Source: Streptomyces solicavernae (GTDB taxonomy: Bacteria; Actinomycetota; Actinomycetes; Streptomycetales; Streptomycetaceae). From it: a stretch of DNA of 64,000 nucleotides. The notes below the pieces were generated by a model that saw only the letters and a list, made by a program, of their open reading frames with translations, searched no databases and had not been told where the DNA came from. The position numbers and the translations under genes are program-made. Shown here one piece after another: positions 46,193 through 54,714 of the stretch (position 1 is the first letter of the stretch; each line of letters starts with the position of its first letter). The stretch is from positions 62,001 through 126,000 of the forward strand of contig NZ_JASCIR010000011.1 of NCBI RefSeq assembly GCF_029968095.1, given 5' to 3'.

Positions 46193-47294
46193 TGCCGCGG
46201 CGCCGGACGTCGAGCGTGGCGCAGTGGAAGGAACCGCCGAACGGCGCGTAATGCAACAGGTCGCAGGGGATCGGCTCGAATCCCCACCGCTCCAGGGAAC
46301 GCAGCATTCCGGTGTGGTGCCGGTCCGCGATGACGCGTTTCTCGTCGATCATCAGGACGTTCAGGCTCAGCCATTTCCCGCACAGCGACGTGAGTTTGAG
46401 GAGTTTCCCGTCGATCGGCTCCGGCTCGGGCGCGATCAGGATGTCCCAGGAGTCGAGCGCCGCCGGCAGCCGGTCGGGATTCACGTACTCGGGATTGATC
46501 AGGGCCTTTCCCGGAGCCAGTACGAGAAAGGTCGTGTCGATGTGCATGGGGGTGCGGCAGCTGCTCTCGATCTCGTGGATACGGAATCCGGGGCCGAGGT
46601 GGCGGCGCAGCCAGTCGATGCCCGTCGCGTTGGTGACATTGCTCCGTGTGACGAACAGATCGCGGCCCGCCCGCACGAAGTCCGCCGCGTCGAAGACCGG
46701 CTCGAACTCGGTGAGGATGTACCGCATCTCCTCGCCCGGCCCCGGCGGGCGGAACCCCGGCACGAACAGCTCGTCGGTGAGCTGCGGCCGCGGCGCCGCC
46801 GTCCAGCGGGCGCCGCCCCGGAAGTACTCCTTGAGCAACGGCCGGTAGGAGTCGGTCTCGTACGAGCGGCACGGCCAGGCCATCGGTGTCTCGATGATCT
46901 CGTCGCCGATCACGAGCAGACTGTCGCGCGGGCACGTGTTGCAGAATCCGCGCGAGGACCATGCGGGAGTGGTGAACCGGCGGCGGTGATCGGCCACTTC
47001 GGGCCGCCGCACGGTGACGCCGAGGGATTCGAGCAGCGCGATGAATCCGTCGAGTTCGTCCTGCGCCCGTTCCACCAGTATCCGCGGATAACGAGAACCC
47101 GCCGCGAGCCGCTGAAACCGCGCGGCCCACGGCGGGATGTTGCACGTCACCACGGGATGGCTGGACGGAATCGTCGCGCCTTCGAGCCGCCCCACGACGA
47201 CTTCCTCCAACGGGTCCCATTCGTTGTGGGAGTTCACCGGAGAGGGAGCGAAGGGAGAGGAAGCGACAGGAGAGAGAGCGGAAGAAGAAGTCAT
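46167..47294 (-). CDS. Glycine/inosamine-type amidinotransferase
   Basis: 375 residues with the family opening HNEWDPLEEVVVGRLEGA. The catalytic set of L-arginine:glycine amidinotransferases is conserved: Asp in FEPVFDAADF (about residues 202-205), His251 in PMHIDTTF and nucleophilic Cys358 in GSFHCATLD. It transfers an amidino group from arginine to an amine. Homologues make guanidinoacetate or modify aminocyclitols and toxins. No other biosynthetic genes of such a pathway are adjacent, so the acceptor is unknown. The repeated Ser-Pro N-terminus is of low complexity. Confidence 0.9.
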   Translation of the reverse strand: MTSSSALSPVASSPFAPSPVNSHNEWDPLEEVVVGRLEGATIPSSHPVVTCNIPPWAARFQRLAAGSRYPRILVERAQDELDGFIALLESLGVTVRRPEVADHRRRFTTPAWSSRGFCNTCPRDSLLVIGDEIIETPMAWPCRSYETDSYRPLLKEYFRGGARWTAAPRPQLTDELFVPGFRPPGPGEEMRYILTEFEPVFDAADFVRAGRDLFVTRSNVTNATGIDWLRRHLGPGFRIHEIESSCRTPMHIDTTFLVLAPGKALINPEYVNPDRLPAALDSWDILIAPEPEPIDGKLLKLTSLCGKWLSLNVLMIDEKRVIADRHHTGMLRSLERWGFEPIPCDLLHYAPFGGSFHCATLDVRRRGTLESYCGA

Positions 47295-47409
47295 ACGTAC
47301 TCCAGCGCCTTTTCCCCGACACGGACCCTTTCGAGAATAGGCGAGGGAGACGGACCGGTTCGGCAGCGGCGCTGCGGGCCCGTCCCGGAAGGCCCGCCGC
47401 GCCGCCCGG

Positions 47410-48210
47410 TCACATCGGGCGGACGGTGAGGACCTGCTGCGCGTGGCCGACGGCCCCCTCGACGTCGTGCAGGACGGTGCTGGTGATGCCCTGCCCGGTC
47501 GGCCCGAACGTGACCGTGGTGTCCAGGCCCGTCCACCCGCCGACCGGCTGCCGGTGCAGATGAAGGGTCAGGTCGACGTTGGGGAACATCCACTCCGTGG
47601 GCGACCGGCGTACGGCGATGCCGTTGGCGGTGTCCACGAGCGCCACGTACGAGGCGAGCGCGCTGCTGGGCTGACCTGCGACGAGGTCCAGCGGGGTGGA
47701 GATCCAGGCGGTGGTGCGGCCGGGCTGCGGCGGCGCGAGCGGTCGCACGTCGATGGAGGCGATGTACCCGCCGGGCCACACGGACTCCATCGGCCAGGGC
47801 GCCACCTCCTGCGGCGACGTCAGCCGGCCCGCCGCGCCCCCGGCGACCGAGGACGTGTCGGCGGCGGCGAGCCGCCAGGCCCTCGCCCGTACCACGGGCC
47901 GCCCGGCGATCAGCGCCACGGCCTCAAGCAGCTCGATCGTACGGCCGGGCCGCAGCGTCTCCACCCGGATCTCGATCTCGTCCAGGGCGAGCCGGCCGAG
48001 GATGTCGAAGCTGATCCGCGACAGCAGCAGCCCGTCGTCCGGGAGGTCCTGCGTGCGCCTCCGCTGAGCGAGGTGCCGGTCCATGGCGTGCACAAGGAGG
48101 CCGCCGAGCGGGCTGAAGTGCTGCTCGTCGACGCTCCAGGCACCGCTCGCGTGCGGGGTGGGCTTGTAGCGGTGCTCGTCGATGGACTCGAAGTAACTGC
48201 CGGTGTTCAA
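47410..48210 (-). CDS. Acyl-CoA thioesterase-like (TesB-type hotdog) protein
   Basis: About 266 residues from TTG 48210 (AGAGGGAA about 10 nt upstream). ATG 48321 would add a Pro/Arg-rich tail that looks non-native. The N-terminal SYFESIDEHRYKPTPHASGAW is characteristic of the family, followed by LLLSRISFDILGRLALDEIEI and, in the second half, TEWMFPNVDLTLHLHRQPVGGW, consistent with a double hotdog fold. It would hydrolyse a CoA thioester, or be a non-catalytic relative. Substrate unknown. Confidence 0.8.
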   Translation of the reverse strand: MNTGSYFESIDEHRYKPTPHASGAWSVDEQHFSPLGGLLVHAMDRHLAQRRRTQDLPDDGLLLSRISFDILGRLALDEIEIRVETLRPGRTIELLEAVALIAGRPVVRARAWRLAAADTSSVAGGAAGRLTSPQEVAPWPMESVWPGGYIASIDVRPLAPPQPGRTTAWISTPLDLVAGQPSSALASYVALVDTANGIAVRRSPTEWMFPNVDLTLHLHRQPVGGWTGLDTTVTFGPTGQGITSTVLHDVEGAVGHAQQVLTVRPM

Positions 48211-48538
48211 CGGGTGGTTCCCTCTCGGCTCGCGGACGTTCGGGCGCGGCACCGCGAAGCGATCCGGGCCGGTCGAGCCCGGTCCGCGCGGTGGAGTGCC
48301 CCAGCGAGAAGGGTGCGGCATACACAGGTCTCGGCGCCAGCCCCGACCGATGTGACCTCGACGGATCGGCCGGCGTGACCCCGTCGCATGGGCCGACGTG
48401 ACCCCGACGGGTCGGCCGATGTGTCCTCCGACGGATCGGCCGGCCGGGCTCCCCTGAGACCCGGCCGGCCTGCCCCCGTTGCCCCGGCGCGCTCGCACGC
48501 GCCGGGAATCCCTCGACTCAGCGGGTGAGCCGCCCGGT
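48211..48538. other. Gene-free gap with degenerate tandem repeats (about 48345-48450)
   Basis: Four imperfect copies of a unit of about 28 bp, containing GGATCGGCCGGCGTGACCCC-like sequence, lie between allantoicase and the thioesterase. I see no gene in it. Confidence 0.65.
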
Positions 48539-49654
48539 TCAGCGGGTGAGTTCGGTGAAGCGGCGGGTCAGCTCGGCGCTGCCCTGCTCGGTCAGGCTGC
48601 CGTGCAGGCGCAGCCGGGAGATGCCGCCGTCGGGGTACACGTCCAGGCGCACAGCGGTGGCCGTGGCCGGCGCGGCCAGCGGCAGCCGGTGCAGGGTGTC
48701 GGGCTGAAGGCGGGTGCGCGGGACGATCTCGGTCCACTCGCCGCTCTCGCCGTCCCGCACGGACAGGCTGATCCAGCCCGCCGAGTTGCCCTTCAGGTAG
48801 GCCGTGTCGACCTCGACGGCACGGATCTCGCCCTGCGCCGGCAGGCGGTACTCGATCCAGTCGTTGCCCTTGTCGCGGCGGCGGCGGGTCTCCCAGCCGT
48901 CGTCCATCTTGCGGGAGGTGCCGGGCAGGATCGTGTTGCCGGGGGAGGAGTAGAACGCGTCCGAGGCGTCGGTGACCGTACCGCCGTTGACCACGCACGC
49001 CAGGTCGAAGCTGCCCAGGAGCGCCAGCCACGCCGGGTCGGGCACGACCTCGCCGTGCACGCGGAGGCGCGCGATGCCGCCGTCGGGGTGCTGGTTCAGG
49101 CGCAGGTGCGTGAAGCGGCGCTCCGCCGTGACCTCGAAGCCGTTGGCTGCGTGACCGCGCACCGCCGTGCGGGGCACGATCTCCTCCCACTTCACGGCGT
49201 CGGACAGCAGCTCCTCCGGACCGGCGTCCGGGCGGGCGCAGGCGCCCTCGATGCTGATCTGCTGCGGGTAGTTGCCGCGGAAGTGCGCGGTGTCGACGAT
49301 GACGCCGCGGACGATGCCGGGAACGCCGAGCCGGATCACCGCCCAGTCGTGCTCCTCGGCCTCCGGGTGCGGGGTGTCGGCGCCCGCGCCGCGCCGCCGC
49401 CGGGTCTCCCAGCCGTCCATGACCTTGCCCTTGTGGCCGAAGGCCTCCGGGTCGAACACGGCGCGGTGCGGAAGGAGCAGGTTCTCGCGCTGCGCGAAGA
49501 ACTCGTCGTTGGCGGCGATCACGCCGCCCCCGAGCCGCCGGTCGGCGAGGTCGGGCAGCTGGGTGAAGCCGAAGTCCCCGTCGCGGAAGTCGGCGTACGG
49601 GTCGCCTCCGCCGTACGGGTTCGCGTCGTTCTTGCGGGACGGGTCGAGGGTCAT
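48539..49654 (-). CDS. alc: Allantoicase
   Basis: 371 residues from ATG 49654. The two homologous jelly-roll domains of allantoicase are visible. Each contains Asp-Gly-Trp-Glu-Thr-Arg-Arg-Arg-Arg (KVMDGWETRRRRG and KMDDGWETRRRRD), and each ends with HPDGGIARLRVHG or YPDGGISRLRLHG. The enzyme hydrolyses allantoate to ureidoglycolate and urea in purine catabolism. The rest of the allantoin pathway is not in this window. Confidence 0.94.
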   Translation of the reverse strand: MTLDPSRKNDANPYGGGDPYADFRDGDFGFTQLPDLADRRLGGGVIAANDEFFAQRENLLLPHRAVFDPEAFGHKGKVMDGWETRRRRGAGADTPHPEAEEHDWAVIRLGVPGIVRGVIVDTAHFRGNYPQQISIEGACARPDAGPEELLSDAVKWEEIVPRTAVRGHAANGFEVTAERRFTHLRLNQHPDGGIARLRVHGEVVPDPAWLALLGSFDLACVVNGGTVTDASDAFYSSPGNTILPGTSRKMDDGWETRRRRDKGNDWIEYRLPAQGEIRAVEVDTAYLKGNSAGWISLSVRDGESGEWTEIVPRTRLQPDTLHRLPLAAPATATAVRLDVYPDGGISRLRLHGSLTEQGSAELTRRFTELTR

Positions 49655-49755
49655 GGCCTGCCTTCCGTGCGGGTGCGCGCGCTGGTCGCGGTGCGCGGTG
49701 ATTCGACTGTCACAGACGGCGAGCGCGTAGGTCCATCGAAAGTTTGCGAACGATA

Positions 49756-49774
49756 CATTCAGCAGAAGTGAATG
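49756..49774. promoter_or_regulatory. Inverted repeat upstream of allantoicase
   Basis: CATTCA-GCAGAAG-TGAATG has perfect 6-bp arms, about 100 nt before the allantoicase start. It is next to a GTTTGCGAAC near-palindrome (49742-49751). Either could bind a purine-catabolism repressor. Inference only. Confidence 0.4.
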
Positions 49775-49804
49775 ATCCTGCACGCTTCACTCCGGTTCGA
49801 CGGA

Positions 49805-49862
49805 ACTCGCTACGGAATCCGGTACGGAACCCGGCACGGAATCCGGTACGGAACCCGGCACG
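49805..49862 (+). repeat. 24-bp tandem repeat
   Basis: Two copies of a 24-bp unit starting GGAATCCGGTACGGAACC, with flanking partial copies, between the repeat-module gene and allantoicase. Confidence 0.75.
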
Positions 49863-49877
49863 GCACTCAGTGCGGTC

Positions 49878-51488
49878 TCAGTGCAGCTCCACCCCCAGCG
49901 CCTTCTCCAGCAGCTCGGCCTGCTCGTCCGTCGCGAACACCATGAACGTGTCGCCGCCCCCGTCCTGCAGCCGCACGTGATCGCCTACGCGGAACCTGCG
50001 CCGGTCGACCTCCGGGTCCGGGTCGACGTGGCCGACGATCTCCGGGACGGCCAGGTGGTCGAGGTACCGGTCCGACAGGTGGTCGACGGACTCGCTGACC
50101 AGGACGCCGTTCCGCCGGAATTCGAGGGATTCGCCGCCCTCGCCGCCCTCGCCGCCCTCACCGTCCGCGCCGTCCCGCCGCAGCCGTACGTCGGTGATCG
50201 TGACCGCCCCACCGGTGAGCGCCGCGGCCTCGTCCAGGAGGTGGGCGTAGCTCTCCTCCAGGTCGTCCACGTCGTCGCCGTGGGCCGAGACGGCCACTCC
50301 GAACGACTGCAGGGCGTCGAAGACCCAGGACGGGTCGTCCATCGGGTCGTGCGCCCACGGTGCGAAGTCGTCGAGCACCTCGGCTACCCGCGCCGCCGGC
50401 ACCATGCCGATGTCCGCCAGCACCTCGCCCACATACGCATACGTCGACGGTCTGAACCAGAACAGCACGTCCCGCAACGACTCCGCGGGGCGGCCGGGTT
50501 CGGGTTCTGCAAGGAGTTCGCGCAGGCAGCCCAGCGGCTCCGCCGCGCCGGGGAGCCGCTTGCCGGGCTGGTCCACGAACGGCACCCCGGTCCAGCCGTG
50601 CTCCCGCGACCCCAGGGCGCCCGGCTCGGCGGCCGCGTCTAACGGGGCGTACTGCCACATCGCGCCGAAGTTCCGGCGGATCACCTCGCCCAGGTACCAG
50701 CAGGCGCCCTGCACGAACGGCTCGTCCCGGGAGGCGTCGAACTCCTCGACGGTGGCGAACCGTTCACGTACGACACTCTCCAGCAGGTCCAGCGTCCCGG
50801 GGTGGAAGTTCCACCGCCAGGCCCCGCGGAACGCCTCCTCGGACCAGTCCGACAGGGCTTCGCGCCGCTCGGCCGTCCACCGCGCCAGGAAGGGGTGCTC
50901 GGCGAGCGGGCCCACCGGATCGACCTGCGGAGTGTGCGCCTTGACCGGGGACCAGCCCGGAACCTGCTCGGCCAGCGCGGCGACCGCGGCCCGCAGCCGG
51001 GCCACCTCCGCCGCGAACGCCCCGCCCGAACCACCCCGCAGCGCATGCGCGATCAGCAGCTTCGGCGCGAGCGGCGAGAGCCCCAACTCGGCGTCGGGGC
51101 ACACCACCGGCTGCCCCGGGGCGCCGTCCACGGGCCGCGTGTGCCAACCCCAGGCCCCGCCCGCGACGCCGAGCAGCACCTCACCCACGTACGCAGCGGC
51201 CGACTCGGTCCACTCGGTCCACTCGGCCCGAACCGGTGTCCGCGAAGCATCCGAGGCCCCTGGGCCGTCGGACGCCGGGGGCGGTGGGGCCGACGGCCCG
51301 AAGCGCCTCAACAGCTCTCTCTCCAGGGCGTCCAGAGAACCCGGTGTGAAGTCGAACCACTCCCCGTCGGGCAGCAGCACCTTGTCCAGGAGCAGCAGCC
51401 GGTACGGCAGCCGGCCGGTCCACCGCTGCAGCAACTGCTCCGGATCCAGGGCCTCGACCGCCCCGTCCGCACGCGTCTCACTGGTCAT
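49878..51488 (-). CDS. Protein with WDF...YLGE modules, paralogue of the 25932 gene
   Basis: 536 residues of unknown function. It shares the module of the 25932-28358 product. The first copy is about residues 43-118 (WFDFTPGSLDALERELLRRF ... AAAYVGEVLLGVAGGAWGW). The second is about 228-287 (WNFHPGTLDLLESVVRERF ... FVQGACWYLGEVIRRNFGAMW). A possible degenerate third carries TYAYVGEVLADIG. The C-terminal 150 residues are different from the paralogue. They contain an in-frame Glu-Gly-Gly repeat and end in a small domain (RRRFRVGDHVRLQDGGGDTFMVF). No signal peptide or membrane segment is seen. Confidence 0.83.
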   Translation of the reverse strand: MTSETRADGAVEALDPEQLLQRWTGRLPYRLLLLDKVLLPDGEWFDFTPGSLDALERELLRRFGPSAPPPPASDGPGASDASRTPVRAEWTEWTESAAAYVGEVLLGVAGGAWGWHTRPVDGAPGQPVVCPDAELGLSPLAPKLLIAHALRGGSGGAFAAEVARLRAAVAALAEQVPGWSPVKAHTPQVDPVGPLAEHPFLARWTAERREALSDWSEEAFRGAWRWNFHPGTLDLLESVVRERFATVEEFDASRDEPFVQGACWYLGEVIRRNFGAMWQYAPLDAAAEPGALGSREHGWTGVPFVDQPGKRLPGAAEPLGCLRELLAEPEPGRPAESLRDVLFWFRPSTYAYVGEVLADIGMVPAARVAEVLDDFAPWAHDPMDDPSWVFDALQSFGVAVSAHGDDVDDLEESYAHLLDEAAALTGGAVTITDVRLRRDGADGEGGEGGEGGESLEFRRNGVLVSESVDHLSDRYLDHLAVPEIVGHVDPDPEVDRRRFRVGDHVRLQDGGGDTFMVFATDEQAELLEKALGVELH

Positions 51489-51544
51489 ACGGCCACCCTA
51501 GAGGCGACCACTGACAACGCCGCCCGACCGCCGAACTCCGTTGT

Positions 51545-51625
51545 CCGGAAGGGGTGGTTCAGCCTCGGTGGCGGGGTACCCAACGCGGGGTACCCAACGG
51601 GGTGGTTCAGCCTCGGTGGCGGGTA
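51545..51625 (+). repeat. Duplicated GGTGGTTCAGCCTCGGTGGC segment
   Basis: Two copies of GGTGGTTCAGCCTCGGTGGC about 47 bp apart, with TACCCAACG copies between. This fills the gap upstream of the repeat-module gene and downstream of azlD. Confidence 0.8.
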
Positions 51626-51628
51626 CGC

Positions 51629-51958
51629 CTATTGCGCGAAGACCGCACTCGCGAGCACCACATGGACGGCGGTGCCGCCGAGGATGCTCAGGAGTGCGTT
51701 GCGCCGCCACAGGTGCAGCCCGACGGTCACCGCGAGGGCGATCACCGGGGCGAGGGCCCGGGTCTCGGTCACCGGCAGGTCGCGCAGGCAGTACACCAGC
51801 AGGATGACCATGATCCCCGCGGGCATGCGCGTACTCAGGTACTGCACGGTGCTGCTGGCGCGCAGCGGCGCGAGGGCGGCGAACGGCAGGGCGCGCAGGG
51901 CCCAGGTGATGGCGGCGGACAGGGCGACCGCGGCCAGCAGGTAGGGCGTGTCAGGCAC
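51629..51958 (-). CDS. azlD: AzlD-family branched-chain amino acid exporter subunit
   Basis: 109 residues with about four membrane helices, including TWALRALPFAAL and LSTRMPAGIMVILLVYCLRD, typical of the AzlD family. It overlaps azlC by 8 nt. AzlC and AzlD together export branched-chain amino acids or analogues. The pair is controlled by the divergent Lrp-type regulator (inferred). Confidence 0.9.
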   Translation of the reverse strand: MPDTPYLLAAVALSAAITWALRALPFAALAPLRASSTVQYLSTRMPAGIMVILLVYCLRDLPVTETRALAPVIALAVTVGLHLWRRNALLSILGGTAVHVVLASAVFAQ

Positions 51959-52811
51959 GACGGCTCCTCGCGGCGTCCGAGGCGCGCCTGCCCGCGAGGT
52001 GTCGGCCCGCGAGGTGTCGGCCCGTGAAGTGTCGGCCCGCGAAGTGCCGGGCCGTCAGCGCGATGGCGAACAGCGAGCAGGCGGCGAGCATCATCTGGGA
52101 GGGGAAGAGCACACGCGCGATCACCGCGCTGAGCAGGGCGAGCGCGGGCGTGGGCAGGTCGTCCAGGCGGTCACGGACCGCGTCGAGCGCGAGGACGGTG
52201 AACAGCGCGGTCAGGGCGAAGTCCAGGCCCGTGACCCCCTCGGGCACGAGCGAGCCGAGCAGCCCCCCGAGGGTGGCGCCGCCGACCCAGTAGAGGTGCA
52301 TGTACAGCTGCAGGAAGACCGTCCGCCGCCCGGACCAGGACCGCGCCCGCTCGCTCGTGGCCAGCGCGAACGCCTCGTCGGTGAGGGCGAAGGTGCTGTA
52401 CGCCCTGGCCGCCCGGCCCTTGACGCGGTGCAGCGGGAAGGACAGCGCGTAGAAGACGTGCCGGATGTTGACCAGGAAGGCCGTCAGTGCCACGGTCGCC
52501 AGCGGGACCACGGCCGCGACCAGCCCGATGAGCAGGAACTCCAGCGAGCCGGCGTAGATGAACGCGGTGAACGCGGTCGCCCACCACCAGGCCAGGTCGG
52601 CCTGCGTCACGAGCACGCCGAAGGCGAGCCCGAGCGGTACGAGCGCCAGGCCCACACTCGCGGAGTCCTTGAGTGCCGCGACGGCGGGCGGCCGCTCCGA
52701 CGCGGGGTCGGGGGCCGGAGGCGGCGGGGCAGCGGGCGCCGACGGAAGGGCGACCGGCTGCGGGTCGACGGGCCGGACAAGGTCGTCGACGACCGGGGTA
52801 GGTATGGGCAT
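51951..52811 (-). CDS. azlC: AzlC-family branched-chain amino acid exporter subunit
   Basis: 286 residues. The membrane core includes GLAFGVLVTQADLAWWWA, FIYAGSLEFLLIGLV and NIRHVFYALSFPLHRV, which define AzlC. The C-terminus carries a repetitive tail of Arg-His-Phe/Leu-Ala/Thr-Gly units (DNA repeats at about 51976-52050), probably a recent expansion. The N-terminal 45 residues are Pro/Ala-rich. Confidence 0.9.
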   Translation of the reverse strand: MPIPTPVVDDLVRPVDPQPVALPSAPAAPPPPAPDPASERPPAVAALKDSASVGLALVPLGLAFGVLVTQADLAWWWATAFTAFIYAGSLEFLLIGLVAAVVPLATVALTAFLVNIRHVFYALSFPLHRVKGRAARAYSTFALTDEAFALATSERARSWSGRRTVFLQLYMHLYWVGGATLGGLLGSLVPEGVTGLDFALTALFTVLALDAVRDRLDDLPTPALALLSAVIARVLFPSQMMLAACSLFAIALTARHFAGRHFTGRHLAGRHLAGRRASDAARSRRA

Positions 52812-52873
52812 GCCGCAATTTTAGGAAAGATTCGGCCTAATTTGGTTGCTGATGATGGCCGTATGATCTCCGT
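52812..52873. promoter_or_regulatory. Divergent azlC/Lrp control region
   Basis: 62 AT-enriched nucleotides hold both promoters. TTAGGAAAGATTCGGCCTAA (52822-52841) is an imperfect dyad and the likely Lrp-type binding site. Confidence 0.5.
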
Positions 52874-53332
52874 ATGGGCAATGAAGTGCATATCGATGAG
52901 ATCGACAGCGAAATCTTGTTTCATCTGAGCCAGGACGGGCGCCTGACCAACGTCGAACTCGCCAAGCGCGTGGGGCTGACTCCGCCGCCCTGTCTGCGCC
53001 GGGTGAAGCGCCTGGAGGAGAGCGGCGTGATCTCCGGATACCGGGCCGTCATCGACCCCGAACCGCTCGGCCGGGGGCTGGACGTCCTGATCGACGTAGA
53101 GGTGAGCGCGAACGACCGCAGGACGTTCCTGGAGTTCGAGGAGACGGTGACGTCCTTCGAGGAAGTCGTGGAGTTCCGCCGCATGTTCGGCCGCCCGGAC
53201 TACTTCATCCGCGTGGCCGTCGCGGACCACGCGGCCTACGAGGTCTTCCTCACCGACAAGCTGAGCGCCCAGGCCTGCGTGCTGCGGGTGGTGTCCCACC
53301 TGACCATGAAGCGCATCAAGGGCGGACCTTGA
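52874..53332 (+). CDS. Lrp/AsnC-family regulator
   Basis: 152 residues. The N-terminal helix-turn-helix is IDEIDSEILFHLSQDGRLTNVELAKRVGLTPPPCLRRVKRLEESGVI, cited here by span (about residues 7-53), with a C-terminal RAM ligand domain (FLEFEETVTSFEEVVEFRRMF). Divergent placement next to azlCD matches the known AzlB-type arrangement, in which the regulator senses amino acids and controls their export. Confidence 0.91.
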   Translation: MGNEVHIDEIDSEILFHLSQDGRLTNVELAKRVGLTPPPCLRRVKRLEESGVISGYRAVIDPEPLGRGLDVLIDVEVSANDRRTFLEFEETVTSFEEVVEFRRMFGRPDYFIRVAVADHAAYEVFLTDKLSAQACVLRVVSHLTMKRIKGGP

Positions 53333-53372
53333 CCGATCCGCCCCGCAGTGGCCCGCCGCCAACCAGTCGAGT

Positions 53373-53406
53373 GTACGTTCGTACCTTCTGAAGTGTACGG
53401 TCGTAC
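53373..53406. promoter_or_regulatory. Two TetR-type operator copies
   Basis: GTACG-TT-CGTAC (53373-53384) and GTACG-GT-CGTAC (53395-53406) are spaced 22 bp centre to centre, two helical turns. They end 3 nt before the acetyltransferase start. A TetR gene follows in the same operon, so autoregulation is likely. Confidence 0.7.
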
Positions 53407-53408
53407 GC

Positions 53409-53999
53409 ATGCCGACGGACCACTTTGCCGACGACCCCCGCACCAACCTGGAGCGGATGCTCGCGGGTGACCTCTACATCGCCGACGACCCGGAGATCGG
53501 GGTCCGCCAGCAGCGCGCGATGCGCCTGGCCGCCCGGTACCAGGAGCTCTACCTGGAGGACCGCGCCAAGGCCGGGACCGTGCTCGACGAGCTGTTCGCC
53601 GGGGTGGGGGAGGGCGTGGACCTGCGGCCGCCGCTGTACGTCGACTACGGCAGCAACATCACCGTCGGCGCGCGCACCTTCGTCAACTACCACCTGACCG
53701 CCCTGGACGTCGCCGCGATCACCATCGGCGAGGACTGCCAGATCGGCCCGAACGTCCAACTCCTCACGCCCACCCACCCGGTGGAGCCCGGCCCTCGGCG
53801 CGACAAGCTGGAGGCGGCGCTGCCCATCACCATCGGGGACAACGTCTGGCTCGGCGGCGGCGTGATCGTCTGCCCAGGCGTGACCATCGGCGACAACAGC
53901 GTCATCGGCGCCGGGGCGGTGGTCACCAAGGACGTTCCGGCGGGCGTCGTGGCCGTCGGCAACCCGGCCCGCCCGGTCCGCCCGGTCCGCACCCTCTGA
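53409..53999 (+). CDS. Maltose/galactoside-type O-acetyltransferase (left-handed beta helix)
   Basis: 196 residues. The N-terminal cap is ERMLAGDLYIADDPE. Hexapeptide repeats follow with the catalytic histidine in LLTPTHPVE and the acetyl-CoA site DNVWLGGGVIVCPGVTIGDNSVIGAGAVV. Family members acetylate sugars for detoxification. The start at 53409 lies immediately downstream of the operators, so the transcript is probably leaderless or nearly so. Confidence 0.92.
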   Translation: MPTDHFADDPRTNLERMLAGDLYIADDPEIGVRQQRAMRLAARYQELYLEDRAKAGTVLDELFAGVGEGVDLRPPLYVDYGSNITVGARTFVNYHLTALDVAAITIGEDCQIGPNVQLLTPTHPVEPGPRRDKLEAALPITIGDNVWLGGGVIVCPGVTIGDNSVIGAGAVVTKDVPAGVVAVGNPARPVRPVRTL

Positions 54000-54140
54000 G
54001 CTCCGTCAGTCCCCTCTGAGCTCCGTCAGTCCCCTCAGCCCCGTCAGTCCCTTCAGCCCCGTCAGTCCCCTCAGCCCTGCCAACTCTGTCGGCCTTGTCA
54101 GCTCTGCCAGCTCCGCCAGCTCTGTCAGCCCTGTCAGCCC
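53995..54140 (+). repeat. Tandem repeats between acetyltransferase and TetR genes
   Basis: About eight imperfect units of 15-18 bp like CTGAGCTCCGTCAGTCCC fill almost the whole 166-nt gap. No coding function is evident. Confidence 0.85.
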
Positions 54141-54165
54141 CCGAACCCCTCCGAGGAGCACCGTC

Positions 54166-54714
54166 ATGGCCACCGGGCACACGGACCCGCAGCGGCGCGC
54201 CCGCATCCTCGCCGCCACCCTCGACCACATCGCGGAGGAGGGCGTCGCGGGCGTCTCGCACCGGAAGATCGCCGCGCGCGCCGGGGTGCCGCTCGGCTCG
54301 ATGACGTACCACTTCTCCGGCATCGACGAGCTGCTGCGCGAGGCCTTCACCGGTTTCGCGGACCACGTCGTGACCGTCTTCGAGGACCACCTGGGCCGCG
54401 CCCGCACGGCCGAGGAGGCGCGCGAGGCCGTCACGGATCTCGTGCACACGCTGTCCGAAGGGCCCCGCCGCGACCTGGTCCTGACCCAGGAGCTGTACAC
54501 CCTGGCGGCGCGCCGTCCCGAGTACCGGGAGCTCACCCAGGCCTGGATGCGCCGCAGTCGCCACCACCTGGAACGCCACTTCGACGCGGCCACGGCACGC
54601 CAACTCGACGCGCTCATCGAGGGGTTGACCCTGCACCGCGCCCTCGACCCGGCCCCGCACGACCGCGCCCTGACCCGCGAGGCGATCCACCGCATCGTCA
54701 CGCCGAGCAGCTGA
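54166..54714 (+). CDS. TetR-family repressor
   Basis: 182 residues. The N-terminal HTH has RRARILAATLDHIAEEGVAG and VSHRKIAARAGVPLGSMTYHF. The all-helical C-terminal domain has no recognisable ligand signature. GAGGAG lies upstream of ATG 54166. It is in the same direction as the acetyltransferase and probably binds the paired operators at 53373-53406. Confidence 0.9.
   Translation: MATGHTDPQRRARILAATLDHIAEEGVAGVSHRKIAARAGVPLGSMTYHFSGIDELLREAFTGFADHVVTVFEDHLGRARTAEEAREAVTDLVHTLSEGPRRDLVLTQELYTLAARRPEYRELTQAWMRRSRHHLERHFDAATARQLDALIEGLTLHRALDPAPHDRALTREAIHRIVTPSS

Noticed and set aside
41933..49654. Possible secondary-metabolite cluster (MerR, ene-reductase, LLM oxidoreductase, amidinotransferase, thioesterase)
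   Set aside because: There is no core biosynthetic enzyme, the genes point in mixed directions with separate terminators, and allantoicase and an FG-GAP lipoprotein interrupt. Not supported as a cluster.
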